Origin: Oegoconia quadripuncta
Lineage: Eukaryota; Arthropoda; Insecta; Lepidoptera; Autostichidae
Assembly: GCA_949316235.1 (NCBI GenBank)
Contig: OX438744.1
Span: 2,604,001-2,668,000, forward strand
Length of the DNA stretch: 64,000 nt
Direction of reading: 5' to 3'
Shown: one piece after another, positions 52,590 to 63,779 of the stretch
How the letters are laid out: each line of letters opens with the position of its first letter
Position numbering within the stretch: position 1 is the first letter of the stretch
Translations under genes and position numbers: made by a program
The notes under the pieces: generated by a model
What the model was told of the DNA's origin: nothing
Seen by the model: only the letters and a program-made list of their open reading frames with translations
Database searches by the model: none

Positions 52590-53594
52590 ATATAAATGAG
52601 TGTGTGTGTGGGAGACAGTCTCAGTAAACACTGAGTGACGTAAATAAGTACGTGTGTGGGGGACAGTCTCAGTAAACACTGAGAGATAAATGAGTGCATG
52701 TGTGGGGGACAGTCTCAGTAAACACTGAGTGACATAAATAAGTACGTGTGTGGGGGACAGTCTCAGTAAACACTGAGAGATAAATGAGTGCATGTGTGGG
52801 GGACAGTCTCAGTAAACACTGAGTGACATAAATAAGTACGTGTGTGGGGGACAGTCTCAGTAAACACTGAGAGATAAATGAGTGCATGTGTGGGGGACAG
52901 TCTCAGTAAACACTGAGTGACATAAATGAGTACGTGTGTGGGGGACAGTCTCAGTAAACACTGAGTGGCATAAATGAGTGCGTTTGTGGAGAACAGTCTC
53001 AGTAAACACTGAGTGACCTAAATGAGTACGTGTGTGGGGGACAGTCTCAGTAAACATTGAATGACATAAATGAGTGCGTGTGTAGGGAACAGTCTCAGTA
53101 AACACTGAGTGGCATAAATGAGTGCGTTTGTGGAGAACAGTCTCAGTAAACACTGAGTGACCTAAATGAGTACGTGTGTGGGGGACAGTCTCAGTAAACA
53201 TTGAATGACATAAATGAGTGCGTGTGTAGGGAACAGTCTCAGTAAACACTGAGTGGCATAAATGAGTGCGTTTGTGGAGAACAGTCTCAGTAAACACTGA
53301 GTGACCTAAATGAGTACGTGTGTGGGGGACAGTCTCAGTAAACATTGAATGACATAAATGAGTGCGTGTGTAGGGAACAGTCTCAGTAAACACTGAGTGA
53401 CAAATGAGTGCGTGTGTGGGGGACAGTCTCAGTAAACACTGAGTGACAAATGAGTGCGTATGTGGGGGACAATCTCAGTAAACACTGAGTGACATAAATG
53501 AGTGCGTGTGTGGGGAACAGTCTCAGTAAACACTGAGTGACATAAATGAGTGCGTGTGTGGGGGACAGTCTCAGTAAACACTGAGTGACATAAA
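52590..53594. repeat. 48-bp minisatellite, 21 units, two higher-order periods
   Basis: Unit starts (ACAGTCTCAG or ACAATCTCAG) occur at 52615, 52663, 52709, 52757, 52803, 52851, 52897, 52945, then every 48 bp to 53377, then 53423, 53469, 53517 and 53565. From 52663 to 52945 units alternate 46 and 48 bp (94-bp period, three times). From 52945 to 53377 three distinct 48-bp variants repeat in order (144-bp period, three times). Each unit contains CTCAGTAAACACTGAG, a 6-bp stem with an AAAC loop. Minus-strand reading stays open where all units are 48 bp, giving the repeat MFTETVPHTRTHLCHS; this is almost certainly a by-product of unit length. Confidence 0.95.
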
Positions 53595-54684
53595 ACGCTC
53601 CGCACTGATTTTCAACCTGTCCTCGACATATTATGTTACAATTATATATTTACATTGGGGGCTTGTAACCATGGGATTGTAGATGATAAGAATGTTTTTT
53701 TTTAAGAAGTATATAGACTAGACTAGAAGTATTTTTTTAAGAAGTATATTTTTATTTAAATTATTCAAAATTATGTTGTGAATATAAGATAATTTTAATA
53801 TTTGAATTTTAATTTAAATTTAATGTGCATCTAGATGGCGCTGTGTATATATGCAAAGATATTTATTCATTTATTTATTTATTTGTTTGTTTATTTATCC
53901 TTATCATATTTTATTTATTTATCCTTTTAATATTTAAACCCTGTAGGTTTGTTGCATATGCATTTTACTACTAAAAAGTAGACTTCACTTTCAGAACCAT
54001 TTTATACAAAAAAACTTAATTCTAGTTTAACCAAGTCTTGCATCACCTATGTGACCATTCAAAAAATCAGGACTCCAAAAATCGCTGCGCATATCACTGT
54101 CTTAATTCACCGCGGGTATAGCGTCTAATATACACAAAACTAGCTAGCCGCATGTTGAGTCACGATTCATCAGGATTGCCCAGAAAATGTCTACCACTTT
54201 AGCGTAAAGAGGCCACGGATCGCTAGCGAAGCGAAAACTCATGTTCACTGGAGTAATGAGCGAGCACAGACGAAGCCTTTCGAATTGCTTTCGACTATTC
54301 CAGCGCACCTTTAGGCTCATGCAAACTACCCTCATAAACGATTCCTATTCTTATCACACCGTATATAGGGCTGATTCTTCTTTGCTCAAGTAATATTATT
54401 TAAGTAATCTCTTCTGGTTTCGTCGGCATGGTGTTTTTCTGTTATTTTTGTTAGTAAATACATAAATAGTATTGTGTGAATAAAAGCAATGAGTTTGGCC
54501 GTCGGAATTACATACTGCGTTAAGGATATGTACACACAATCTTTGCGTTGAATGTTTCATTAAATACTAATAGTTAAGTACTCATTAATACTCGTGGCAC
54601 AAGTGCATTCGCTTTTCGTATTATATTAGCGAAGTTCAGCAATGTCTGTCCTTGGATGAGTGACCAGTAGTTGCATTTTAAAAT
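53595..54684. other. Mostly unidentified; SINE-C tail and one short open frame
   Basis: 53830-53885 matches the SINE-C tail ('gatggcgctgtgtatatatg', AAATATTTATTTATT-type end). On the minus strand, 54144-54335 is open for 63 codons (LKVRWNSRKQFERLRLCSLI) in a slightly GC-richer block, unrecognised; it may be a host exon or decayed transposon. Confidence 0.35.
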
Positions 54685-55105
54685 ATTAGTTTTTCCGTAC
54701 CTAATAAATTGGCGTTTTGTATGAAGAATTTCATTAAGACTGTTGTCTCCATACAAACATTTTTGATTTATTATTGGGAACGGCAAATCCAAATTTAGCT
54801 AAACTTTGTGTGTATTATCGGATAACATTAAGTATAGACAGCGTTAATTTTTAAAAGTAACCGCTTTATAAAAGTTTCAGCGAATCTAAGAAATGATTAT
54901 GGGAAGCACATGAAAAGAGCTCTGTTGAATATTTTTTTATTATGTGATTTAGCCCAGAAATTAAAAAATATTTCATGTGAAACCTTGAAATAATATTCCA
55001 TTTTGCAAATAAAAAACAAATTTGGATATAGCTTTGAAAATCGCAGAAATTGGTACATATGATTAACGAAGAGAAAAACTCTAATTTCATAGGTAAAGAC
55101 CCAAT
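54685..55105 (-). mobile_element. Mariner-like MITE, copy 5
   Basis: ATTAG start, 'aattggcgttttgtatgaag', interior as in copy 2, end 'ttcataggtaaagacccaat'. Same orientation as copy 3. Confidence 0.8.
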
Positions 55106-55119
55106 ATTTACGGTTGTTT

Positions 55120-55550
55120 TCAATTACTACCGTGGACTACATGCTGCCCACTGCTGGACAAAGACCTCCCCCAAATATGTCCACAACGACCGGTCCTGCG
55201 CTGCCTGCATCCAGCAGCTTCCCACGATCTTTACCAAATCGTCGGTCTACCTCAGGGGTCTTGCCCACGCTGCGTCTTCCGGTGCGTGGTCGCCACTCGA
55301 GAACCTTTCCGGCCCAACGGCCGTCGGTCCTATGAGCAATGAGCCCTGCCCACTGCCTCTTCAGTTTGGCAATTCTTCAGGCTATATTGGTCACTTTGGT
55401 TCTCCTGCGGATCTCCTCATTCCTGATTCGATCCCGCAGGGAGACTCAGAGTATAAACCTAGTCTGATACAAATCTATCAATCCGCACTGGGCCCCCGTG
55501 GATTATGGCCCATTCCCTCACACAGTGAGAGAAGGTACACACAAGGTAAG
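55120..55550 (-). mobile_element. RTE LINE C-terminus, frameshifted
   Basis: The minus strand reads KIAKLKRQWAGLIAHRTDGR, WAGKVLEWRPRTGRRSVG, then a frameshift near 55260 before DDLVKIVG and WMQAAQDRSLW, and finally the 3' end 'ttgtccagcagtgggcagca'. This order is diagnostic of RTE proteins. Inactive. Confidence 0.8.
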
Positions 55551-55557
55551 TAGGTAA

Positions 55558-56160
55558 AGCCGTGTCCATACTAGGCAATATTTGTCGAGGGATATGTGTC
55601 CACGGAGATATCGGGCGACATCGCGGTACTTGTATCATGATTAACCATAATTATCATAAGCTGCACTGAACAATACTTTTTTTTATGCCCAACCGGTTCG
55701 TACTTGACCTCAATCACACCTGATGTTATGTGAAGATGAAGTCGAAGGTGGAAGCGTACTGCCCCGGAAACCCCGACACATTTGGGGGACTGGCTATATT
55801 ATATCTGACAACCGGAACACACTCAATGCTATTAACATTGCTGATGTGCGGCAGATTTAGATATGATGGTGGTAGCTAGCCAGGCGGACATTGAAAATGC
55901 CGTACCACCAACCAGCCCGAGCACTTATACCTGTACCCAGCTGGGGTACAGGTTTAAGTTTAAGTAAGGGGGCTGGCTATCTTATCTCTGACAACCGGAA
56001 CACAACAATACTACCTCTTCCGGTGACATAATAGGTTCCACTAAACTGATATGGATGGAAACAAGAGATCGGGTGTCGTGGGGCAATGTGGGGCGATGTC
56101 GACCGATATCTCCGGGGCCACATATCGTTCGACAAATGTCGTTTACTGTGGCTTAGCGTA
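55558..56160. mobile_element. MITE-S with a SINE-A insertion
   Basis: Ends at 55558-55628 ('gccgtgtccatactaggcaa', 'ccacggagatatcgggcgac') and 56079-56155 ('gtcgaccgatatctccgggg', 'cgacaaatgtcgtttact') are imperfect inverted repeats of about 70 bp. The SINE-A at 55676-56012 lies between them. No coding region. Confidence 0.6.
55676..56012 (-). mobile_element. SINE-A, rearranged at its 5' end
   Basis: Reads normally from 'atgcccaaccggttcgtact' to 'accagcccgagcacttatac', then a perfect palindrome ACCTGTACCC-AGCTG-GGGTACAGGT, then a second short SINE-A piece ('gggggctggctatcttatct') in the same orientation. The tRNA head is lost. Confidence 0.8.
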
Positions 56161-56639
56161 GCGTCCCCAAGCGGCTTAAGTAACAAAAGCTTTATTATAA
56201 AATTCTGGTCCATGTATATTATCTCGCTTGTGAGATACTGACACCCTAGTTCACCTATATACACCTATACTCCCCCTAGTTGTCGAAAATGTTGGTAAAC
56301 ATATTCCCCGCCGAGAATCAAAGCCGCGATCTCCGGTAAACCTGATATAAAGCCAGAGGCAGTTAATGTAAACTTAATTCTGACCGTACCATAAACCAAT
56401 TTCAATTTCACTTTGTTTGCCGTATGGCAACCACCAAAATTAATATAGTGAAACTAATAATTTCGTTAGTAATAATTAATTACAACAGCTGTGACGGACG
56501 TTTTCAGACATGTAAGGAAGGGGTGTTGGCGCACATATATGTACATATAACACGATATGTAGATAATTATGTTAAGTAAAACCACACTGTCTGTACACAC
56601 CGACAGTTATACAGTATTGCTTATATGAGAATATGCTCT
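56161..56639. other. No gene recognised
   Basis: Nothing identified. Confidence 0.45.
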
Positions 56640-56745
56640 TTGTCAGCAACCTCATCATCACCACATCAGCCACAGGACGTCATAGGCCACCCTCATAGAT
56701 AATCGATAAGACCGCCTAATTTGTAGTTTCTATAAGATATTTAAA
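56640..56745. mobile_element. Retroposon scraps (RTE tail, family G)
   Basis: 'cctcatcatcaccacatcag' (inverted ATG-rich RTE tail) and 'cgataagaccgcctaatttg' (family G). Confidence 0.4.
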
Positions 56746-56867
56746 TATACCTTCCTTATTTAAACAATCTATTCTATTATCTATTAATTTATCTAGTGGG
56801 GCCACTAGACGATGCATCTTTTTAATTTGGGATGAATTATAATAATAATAATAGTAATAATAAATAA

Positions 56868-57090
56868 TAAGAAATATTTCGGACACTTACAGCAATCATC
56901 TAGTCCCAAACTAAGCAAAGCTTGTACTATGGATACTAGATAACGGATAAACATACATAAACATTTATATAAACATCCAAGACTCGGGAATAAATGTTCG
57001 TACTCATCACACAAACAGTTACCCCTCGCGGGATTCGAACCCGCAACCGTTGGTTTCGCTAATAGGGTCACTATCCACTACACCAAATAC
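56868..57090 (-). mobile_element. SINE-B
   Basis: 'aaatatttcggacacttaca', 'gggaataaatgttcgtactc', anti-B box GGATTCGAACC, 'ggtcactatccactacacca'; preceded by an AAT-rich tail (56838-56867). Confidence 0.85.
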
Positions 57091-57137
57091 AAATGAAGCG
57101 TATTTGAATGATTGATTTGATAGATTTGCAGTGCGAC

Positions 57138-57330
57138 CCGTTTTTTTTATGCACAACGAGTTAACACTTGACCTCAATCACATTTGATGTTAAGTAAAGA
57201 TGAGGCTGAAGGTGGAAGCGTCCTAATCCGGAAACACCAACTTATTTGGAGGACTGGCTAACTTATCTCTGATATAACCGGATCTCAACAATGCTATTAA
57301 AATTGCTGTTTGAAAGACTTAGATAAGATG
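57138..57330 (-). mobile_element. SINE-A, headless
   Basis: 'atgcacaacgagttaacact', 'ggtggaagcgtcctaatccg', 'cttagataagatggtg'. Confidence 0.8.
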
Positions 57331-57437
57331 GTGACATTTGGAACGGGAACACATTGCGCAGTTTCCCGAATGAAAATCCGAGTTGAATTGCTGGGACTCC
57401 GGGACTCGCCGCTGTTGCGGCTTTAGGTGCGGCAACA

Positions 57438-57755
57438 GGCTTTTTTTTTATGCACGACGGGTTCGTTTTTGACCTCAAGCACACCAGATGTTAAGTGAAG
57501 ATGAGGTCACCCCAACTCATTTGGGGGACTGGCTGTCTTATCTCTGACAACCGGAACACCCGGAACACAACAATGCTATTAACATTGCTGCTTGGCGACA
57601 AATTTAGATAAGATGATGGTAGCTAGTAATTAAAATGCCCTACCACCAACCAAACCGAGTACTTAAACCTCTACCCCGCTGGGGATCGAACCCGCGACCT
57701 CTGAATCGAAACCCAATGTTGTTTATATTGAGCCACGGAGGCGGTTATTGGTGTG
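57438..57755 (-). mobile_element. SINE-A, nearly full length
   Basis: 'atgcacgacgggttcgtttt' to 'gagccacggaggcggtta'. A short gap is present after 'gaagatgaggtc'. A GC-richer 100-bp unrelated segment (57340-57437) separates it from the copy at 57138. Confidence 0.85.
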
Positions 57756-58084
57756 GACACAACACGAGCGTTCGCCACTTTCGTATTCTCCATGTTCATT
57801 TTAAGGCCCACCTGTTGAGATACTCGACTTAGAGCATAGTGCCGAGCGGTTGTAAATAAACAAAATTGCAGGATGTGAGCTATGAAGCTTTGTTCATACT
57901 CCGCGAGACGTCAAGAATTTAATTAAGTTAAAGTTTAATTAAGCGTCGTCAAAGGAATCACATTTTCTTAGCCCACATCTTAGCCCACATGGTACAATTT
58001 GAATAATTTGCAATATACAACGTGTAACGGAAGGGGTATATCAAACCGAAATGTACGAAGTCTGTTAATGGTTTTAATACTATA
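57756..58084. other. No gene recognised
   Basis: Nothing identified. Confidence 0.45.
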
Positions 58085-58220
58085 TATACATACATCTGAT
58101 TTAAGAGCCATGCTCTTGTCGGTGGATATTTTTCCATATCTCTCTGCTCTCCGCTTTCCTCTTGACCTCCTTATACGACACGACGTTCAACTTCTCTTTT
58201 ATCTGCTGCATGTAACTTAT
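58085..58220 (-). mobile_element. RTE C-terminus
   Basis: The minus strand encodes MQQIKEKLNVVSYKEVKRKA and ESREIWKNIHRQEHGS-stop, close to 35385-35470. Confidence 0.7.
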
Positions 58221-58234
58221 ACTATATGAAGCAC

Positions 58235-58720
58235 TGTTTAGTCATCTCAAGGTTGTAGGATTCAGGAAAGACTGACGTCGGAAGGGAGTTCCATGCCTTG
58301 GCTGTTCGCATTATGAATTAAGAGTCGAACCACTTAGTGCGAATGTTCGGTATGTTAACTACATACGGGTGGAATCCCTCCCCACGCCTAGTAGTCCGAA
58401 GATGAAATGGCGATGGTGAAATAAGATTGTGTAATTCCAACGCACACTCACCGAAATGCATCCTGTAAAAGACTGAAAGACGGGCGACCTTGCGACGGTG
58501 TTCGAAGCTCTGCAATTTAGCAGTGATCGAATGGTCACCAATGAGTCTTTTGGCACGTCGTTCCACAGAATCGAGTGCAGCCAGCTGGTACTTGGCTGAA
58601 CCATCCCAAAGGGGACAGCAGTATTCCATGCACGAGCGAACCTGAGCCTGGTAAAGTACCAAAAGCTGATTCGGCGTAAAATATCGCCTGACCTTGAGGA
58701 GAACGCCAAGCTTCTTAGCT
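58235..58720 (-). mobile_element. LINE-L C-terminal part, 3'-truncated
   Basis: The minus strand is open for 114 codons: LYQAQVRSCMEYCCPLWDGS, LDSVERRAKRLIGD, VARLSVFYRMHFGECALELH, then a stop at 58318 and FIxRTAKAWNSLPSVFPE-type codons in continuation. More complete upstream than the copy at 18378. Confidence 0.8.
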
Positions 58721-58969
58721 ACCCTTTTCTATACTTTCGGCTTGATATACCCTTTCAGTTACACGTTGTATACTAGTTCACCGAATCAGCCAAGCATTAT
58801 AATAAATTCCAGTGATCAAGACATAGTTATTCGGAGAAGCTTAGCTTTACCCCCTCAGATAATAGCGACGGATTTAGCAATTTGAACGATCGTATTATTA
58901 CTATAATACTACTAAATAGTAAAATATAATGCTTGTCTGGTTGTTCTCTTTTGTACCAGTGTCTCCTCG

Positions 58970-59155
58970 TGGGTAATAGCTGAAAATCAGTGTTTTGCTC
59001 TCTGAGCAATTATAAACACTGAGCTATGACCCATTTGTACGGCTGTAGCACGCACATACTCCAGTATATCCTGATGTTACTTTAAAATATGTTTATCCAA
59101 TTGCTTTGAAACTTTGTGGCTGGAGATACAAATAAACGATTTATCTATCTACTTT
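58970..59155 (+). mobile_element. Retroposon 3' end, family H
   Basis: 'atagctgaaaatcagtgttt', 'actgagctatgacccatttg', 'caaataaacgatttatctat'. Confidence 0.7.
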
Positions 59156-59229
59156 TTTTTTCATTTATTTTGCCACAAACAGTCATTACAATAACAAAGA
59201 TTACTTAGAAACTATTAACATAGTATTTT

Positions 59230-59332
59230 TGATCGAGTTCGACTATGGTTCCTTAGGGAAAGTTGTTCGTAAACAAGAGTGATGTCACCAGTTAATGGGA
59301 ATTACACGAATTCAAATTCACCCTGTATATCA
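59230..59332 (+). mobile_element. MITE-E right end
   Basis: 'gagttcgactatggttcctt', 'gggaattacacgaattcaaa', CACCCTGTATA. Confidence 0.65.
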
Positions 59333-59380
59333 CATAATCACACACTGCTCAGTAGTGTTATGAATGCATCATGCATGATA

Positions 59381-60937
59381 ACTGATCCCACGATTCTATC
59401 GTAGGGCTGACCCACATACATCACTCAAATCACAACATGCATTCAAACCACAATACACACACAGACTAGTCAGTAGTTATAAAAAAAAAACTAAATGTGT
59501 ATAATTTGTACTGCCTAATGTCAGGGAGGTGCCCACAAATATAATGATAAAAAATGTCACTCTAGACCTTGTTGAGTCCACTGTATTTTTGGGCATTACT
59601 TTGGATGCCAAATTACAATGGGGTCCTCATATCCATAAATTGACGAAGAAGCTCAGCTCTGCAGCGTATGCAGTCAAAAAAACTAGACAAATATCGGACA
59701 TAAATACTGCTAGATCAGTATTGTATTGTATTGTATGTGTATGTGGCTGTTGCAGGTCAACGGAGACCTGTATCACTGCGACCGTTGCCGATCTATTGTG
59801 ATCGCCACTAACCTACAGTTCGTTGCTCAGGTTTGCCTCTTTGAGGAATTGGATAATTTTCCTGGCACCGATGGTTTTTATCTCATCCGGGTGTAATAAG
59901 TGGCTGCCCAGGTGGATATTGCGTTTACGCATTAGCGGGCCACATTCACACAGCAGATGTGCAGGTGTTTCCTCTGCGAGGAGGCAAAATCTGCACATTC
60001 CTGTTTCTCGGAGCCCTATGTTGAGCATGTGTTTGCTCAGACAGCAGTGTCCCGTTAGTGCCCTTGTGAGAATGCGTAAATTGTTCCTGCTGAGTGCCAG
60101 CGCTTCGCCGGCCGCTAGATCAGTATATTTTAGTTATTTCCATAGCCTAATGTCTTACGGTATCTTGCTGTGGGGAAATGCCGCGGATATAAATACAATC
60201 TTTGTTTTACAAAAACGAGCGGTTCGCGCAATTTATCAATTGAGACCTGCAGTGTCACTTAGAGACAGATTTAAAGGGTATAATATTCTAACTTTTTCGT
60301 CACAGTACATTTTTGAAAATCTAATATAAATGTCAAAAGAAATATAGCATCATTTAGGAAAAATAGTGATAAACATGATGTCAATACAAGAAATAAAGAT
60401 AAACTTGCAGGTCACATAAGTCGCCTCCACAAAGTCAATAATTCATTCAAAGGGTTATGTATACGGTTTTTCAATAAAGTTCCTGTTGATATACAAAATC
60501 TTCCTTTCAATAAATTTAAAGATACTATAAAACAGAAACTTATTAAGAAAGCATATTATAAAATATCAGATTATTTAGATGATAAACAATCATGGACATA
60601 ACCAGCCCGTTCGCATAACCAGGCTATTTCACAATTAATAATGAAATATTATAATATAAAATAATAATTTTGTAATATAAAAACCTTTTTTAAAAGAGCG
60701 ACCTCTCGAGTTTCTTGCTTGTTCTTCTCAGGGGAAAATTGCCTTTTGAACAAGCAGTAGCTTTAAAAATGTAAAATCTACTATTTTAAGTGTACCCTGT
60801 GCACCTACAAAATAAAGCATTTTTTGATTTTGATTTTGACTGATCCCACGATTCTATCGTAGGGCTCAGCCACATACATCACTCAAATCACAACATGCAT
60901 TCAAACCACAATACACACACAAACTAGTCAGTGTTAT
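59381..60937 (+). mobile_element. LINE-2 5'-truncated insertion between 100-bp direct repeats
   Basis: LINE-2 runs from about 59481 (codons TKCV-stop-FVLPNVREVPTNIMI, VFLGITLDAKLQWGPHIHK) to the 'attttttgattttgattt' tail at 60838, interrupted by the nested element at 59722-60113. Exactly bordering it are direct repeats 59381-59480 and 60839-60937, which differ at only a few positions and start ACTGATCCCACGATTCTATC. Confidence 0.8.
59722..60113 (-). mobile_element. R1/I-type LINE 3' end nested in LINE-2
   Basis: 392 bp in reverse orientation with a perfect 13-bp target duplication GCTAGATCAGTAT (59709-59721, 60114-60126) and an ATACA-repeat tail (59722-59735). The minus strand encodes MLNIGLRETGMCRFCLLAEE and TPAHLLCECGPL, the Cys-rich zinc motif found at the end of RNase H-bearing non-LTR elements. 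The uninterrupted relative at 48820-48850 shows the empty site. Confidence 0.85.
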
Positions 60938-60960
60938 ATTCATTGTACATATTATTATGT

Positions 60961-61355
60961 GTGAAGAGACGTCGCGTCTCTCTGTATTCTCTATCGCATA
61001 TTTCATTAGGAGTGTTCTGAAGAACTGTTCGAGCTAATAGCCGCTGCTCAATTTAACCGATACACTTCTCGCCGAAAATTAAATTTCCATCCACATCACC
61101 TGGATGAGTGGAAGTCTACCACTGTACGTTTCTCAAGAAACTTCTTACCACGTACGACCACACTGTGGAACGGACTTCCGGCAGCGGTATTCCCGAACGA
61201 GTACGACATTGGAACCTTCAAGAAACGAGCCTACACCTTCCTCAAAGGCCGGCAACGCATCTGTGACCCTTTTGGTGTTGTCCATGGGCGGCGGTGATTG
61301 CTTTCCATCAGGTGACCCGCATGCTCGTTTGCCGCCCTCTTATATATATAAAAAA
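60961..61355 (+). mobile_element. LINE-K C-terminus and 3' end, copy 2
   Basis: Nearly the same as 45836-46243. A stop replaces a codon early ([10 protein letters not shown] context) and 9 bases are missing before the end; 3'UTR 'gacccgcatgctcgtttgcc'. Confidence 0.8.
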
Positions 61356-62224
61356 AAATATTATTGTGATAATCATTAATGGATAACAATGCTTTGTATC
61401 ACCCAATTGGCAATTAGCAAGTATTAGTGTACAGTTGACGCCACAACACAGGTTTGGACCCATTTTAGCGTCAATCAATCCCTTAGTTATTCCTGGCCTC
61501 ATATTACTATCTTATAATACTTAATTATTTACATTGTTTGTTGTTCTTAAGAGGGTTCCTATATCTGTGGGTTGTCTGGAAAAGCCCGCTTTGTGATAAG
61601 ACCGCCTAATTGTGTTACATTGTTATTTCTATTGTTATGTTATTTAATTCTAAATATCTTTGATGGGGGTTATTTTCCAGAATTCACGACTGCGCTGACC
61701 TGCTTTTTTGGTCCTTCTTCGCTGGGGCACTGCCTTGCCCCCTGATTATCTTTCCGAACACAAGTATTTCATGGATTACTAAAACAAGGAACGTTGTAAA
61801 TGTGCCCGATGTCGCGTAGGTACGTAGGTAACCAATAACCGGCGTTCAATCATTGACCAATAGAGCGTGTTTTACACTTACTAGACACGCAGTATTTGAT
61901 CTAGGGCGCACGCAAAAGAGGACCTTAAAATTGTAAGCTTGCGAGTTAATATAGAATAAAAAACTTTTGAAAGCTCAAAACCACAGTAGCTTAAATAGGC
62001 CGGTAATTCAACAAGAATTTACTAACATGAGTATAATGGATAAAACCTCGACAGCGTTTTGTTTTTCTATTCTGCGGGCGCCATCTTGGATTTTTTTTAA
62101 TAAAACTATGACACTCTGGGGGTACAAAATGCATCCGACGACACCGTACACTTCAAAATTATATACATAGTCACATATATACATACACCCTGAATAATAA
62201 ATAATACGAGGATAAAAACTTCTT
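61356..62224. other. No gene recognised
   Basis: A family G scrap at 61565-61620 ('gggttgtctggaaaagcccg'). Otherwise unidentified. Confidence 0.45.
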
Positions 62225-62515
62225 CTTCGAAATTCTTCCATCGAAATTCAAGACGTACCGCAGGATATCACCCGCACTTAGTTGACGTGCCATTTATAAG
62301 GACCAAGCGTTTTAGGTCTTCGTTTCTCATGCGCACGGCTAAGGAGTGGAACGCATTGCCTCCGTCTGTGTTTCCAATCGCATATAACCCGCAGCTCTTT
62401 AAAGTCAGGTTAAATAGGCATCTTCTGGGAAAGCTCGTTCCATCGTAGACCTTATCTCGACATTAGTCCAGATTAAGGTCAAGATCGATCCCATTCTAAT
62501 TAAAAAAAAAAAAAA
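62225..62515 (+). mobile_element. LINE-L-type C-terminus and A-tail
   Basis: The frame reads YHPHLVDVPFIRTKRFRSSF, LMRTAKEWNALPPSVFPIAY, LFKVRLNRHLLGKLVPS-stop, then a 3'UTR and a 16-A tail. A diverged relative of 18378 and 58235. Confidence 0.75.
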
Positions 62516-63219
62516 AACAAAACTCTCGCCCCAGACGCATTCAAGATCACAATACTGTTGGGCGCATGTTTAACATAACGTTCAGTTAGGGTTTGCATCG
62601 CGTCATTTCTGACACGTTGTTTCTGACCGACTGTAAGAAATCGGTTAAAACTGGTGATCTATATTTCTCTGCAATTCAGCATAAAATTGAGTGATCAATA
62701 TATACGTTAGACGCCATTTTATTTAGGTAATAATAATCAATGCTTGCTTCTCTTATAGAATAAAGTATGATTTTACGGTAAGTGAATCATTTTTTTTTTA
62801 ATAAGTTTAATTCTACACACTAGTAAGCAGATAACGTATAGGTAAGTGACAGCCCTGACGATTTCTGCAGGTCTACAGCGAAGCGTTGGAGGCTAGAGGG
62901 GAAGTAGGTATTTATAACGGTAGATTTTGCGCATGCGTAAAAGAGATTCACATTATTACCTATCCTCCCTATTTGAGCAGTGCAGGACGTGTTTCCACCT
63001 CCATGCTCTTCCCACTGCCAATCTAAATGATTATTTATTTTATATCAATATTATTTATAACAAAATTAGTTAGCAAAATATAAAATCAAAATTTATACCT
63101 AGAACAAAGTTAAGATGACAGGGTAGGGATTCAGCAAAGCTATTGATTTTTTTTTTTTACCGATTTGAAGTAGTTAAGGTATATTATTTTAGTAGTAAAG
63201 CTATTAAAATAATATATCT
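62516..63219. other. No gene recognised
   Basis: AT-rich; nothing identified. Confidence 0.45.
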
Positions 63220-63325
63220 TAAATCAATCAATCAATCTCTTTATTGTACAATTAATAGATAGCACAAAAAGGCTGCCTTATCGCTAACAGCAATCACTTG
63301 CATGCAAACCTTAGGGTAAAGATAC
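63220..63325 (-). mobile_element. Retroposon 3' end, family G
   Basis: (AATC)n at 63222-63238, 'tctctttattgtacaatt', 'ggctgccttatcgctaacag'. Confidence 0.55.
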
Positions 63326-63484
63326 AAGCTACCAGTAGATGAGGTTTGCACTAATAGTAACAATACCGGTGTATTTTTATAGTTGTAATTATTATATGAC
63401 GTAAAGATTAAAATATATGTAATATGTTAATAAATAAAATTGATTGTCATTAAAATAAAAATTATTCATTCATTATTATTTTTT

Positions 63485-63600
63485 AATTCATTCATTATTC
63501 GCTGGATGCAGGGCGCTTCGAACCGGTTGCTTTGAAAATTTATGGGGTAGGCCTATGTTCAGCAGTGAACGTTCTGTAACTATACTCACTGTACTGTAAG
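63485..63600 (+). mobile_element. RTE 3' end
   Basis: 'gctggatgcagggcgcttcg', 'ggcctatgttcagcagtgaa', 'cgttctgtaact'. Confidence 0.6.
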
Positions 63601-63649
63601 TGTACTCGCTGTCTACTTTTACGTTACCTCATCTATTTGTCTCCTTACA

Positions 63650-63775
63650 GAGGTTTGCTGGAAGAGATCTCTTATAGAGATAAGCTCGCCTTTTGTATAT
63701 TTTAATATTCTCCTGTTTTTTTTGTTTTGTTTGACGTGTATGCTTATATACAATAAAGTGTTAAATACATAAATA
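63650..63775 (+). mobile_element. Retroposon 3' end, family G, best copy
   Basis: 'aggtttgctggaagagatct', the self-complementary 'gatctcttatagagat', 'aagctcgccttttgta', 'tacaataaagtg' and an AAATA-rich tail. Confidence 0.65.
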
Positions 63776-63779
63776 CTTT

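Noticed and set aside
52857..53393. Minus-strand open frame of 178 codons with a 16-residue repeat (FTETVPHTRTHLCHSV)
   Set aside because: It exists only because the minisatellite unit is 48 bp, a multiple of three. The 46-bp units on both sides break it, and there is no promoter, signal or non-repeat protein sequence.
52590..53594. Regular repeats that might be taken for a CRISPR array
   Set aside because: Units are contiguous tandem copies without unique spacers, in a eukaryotic context.
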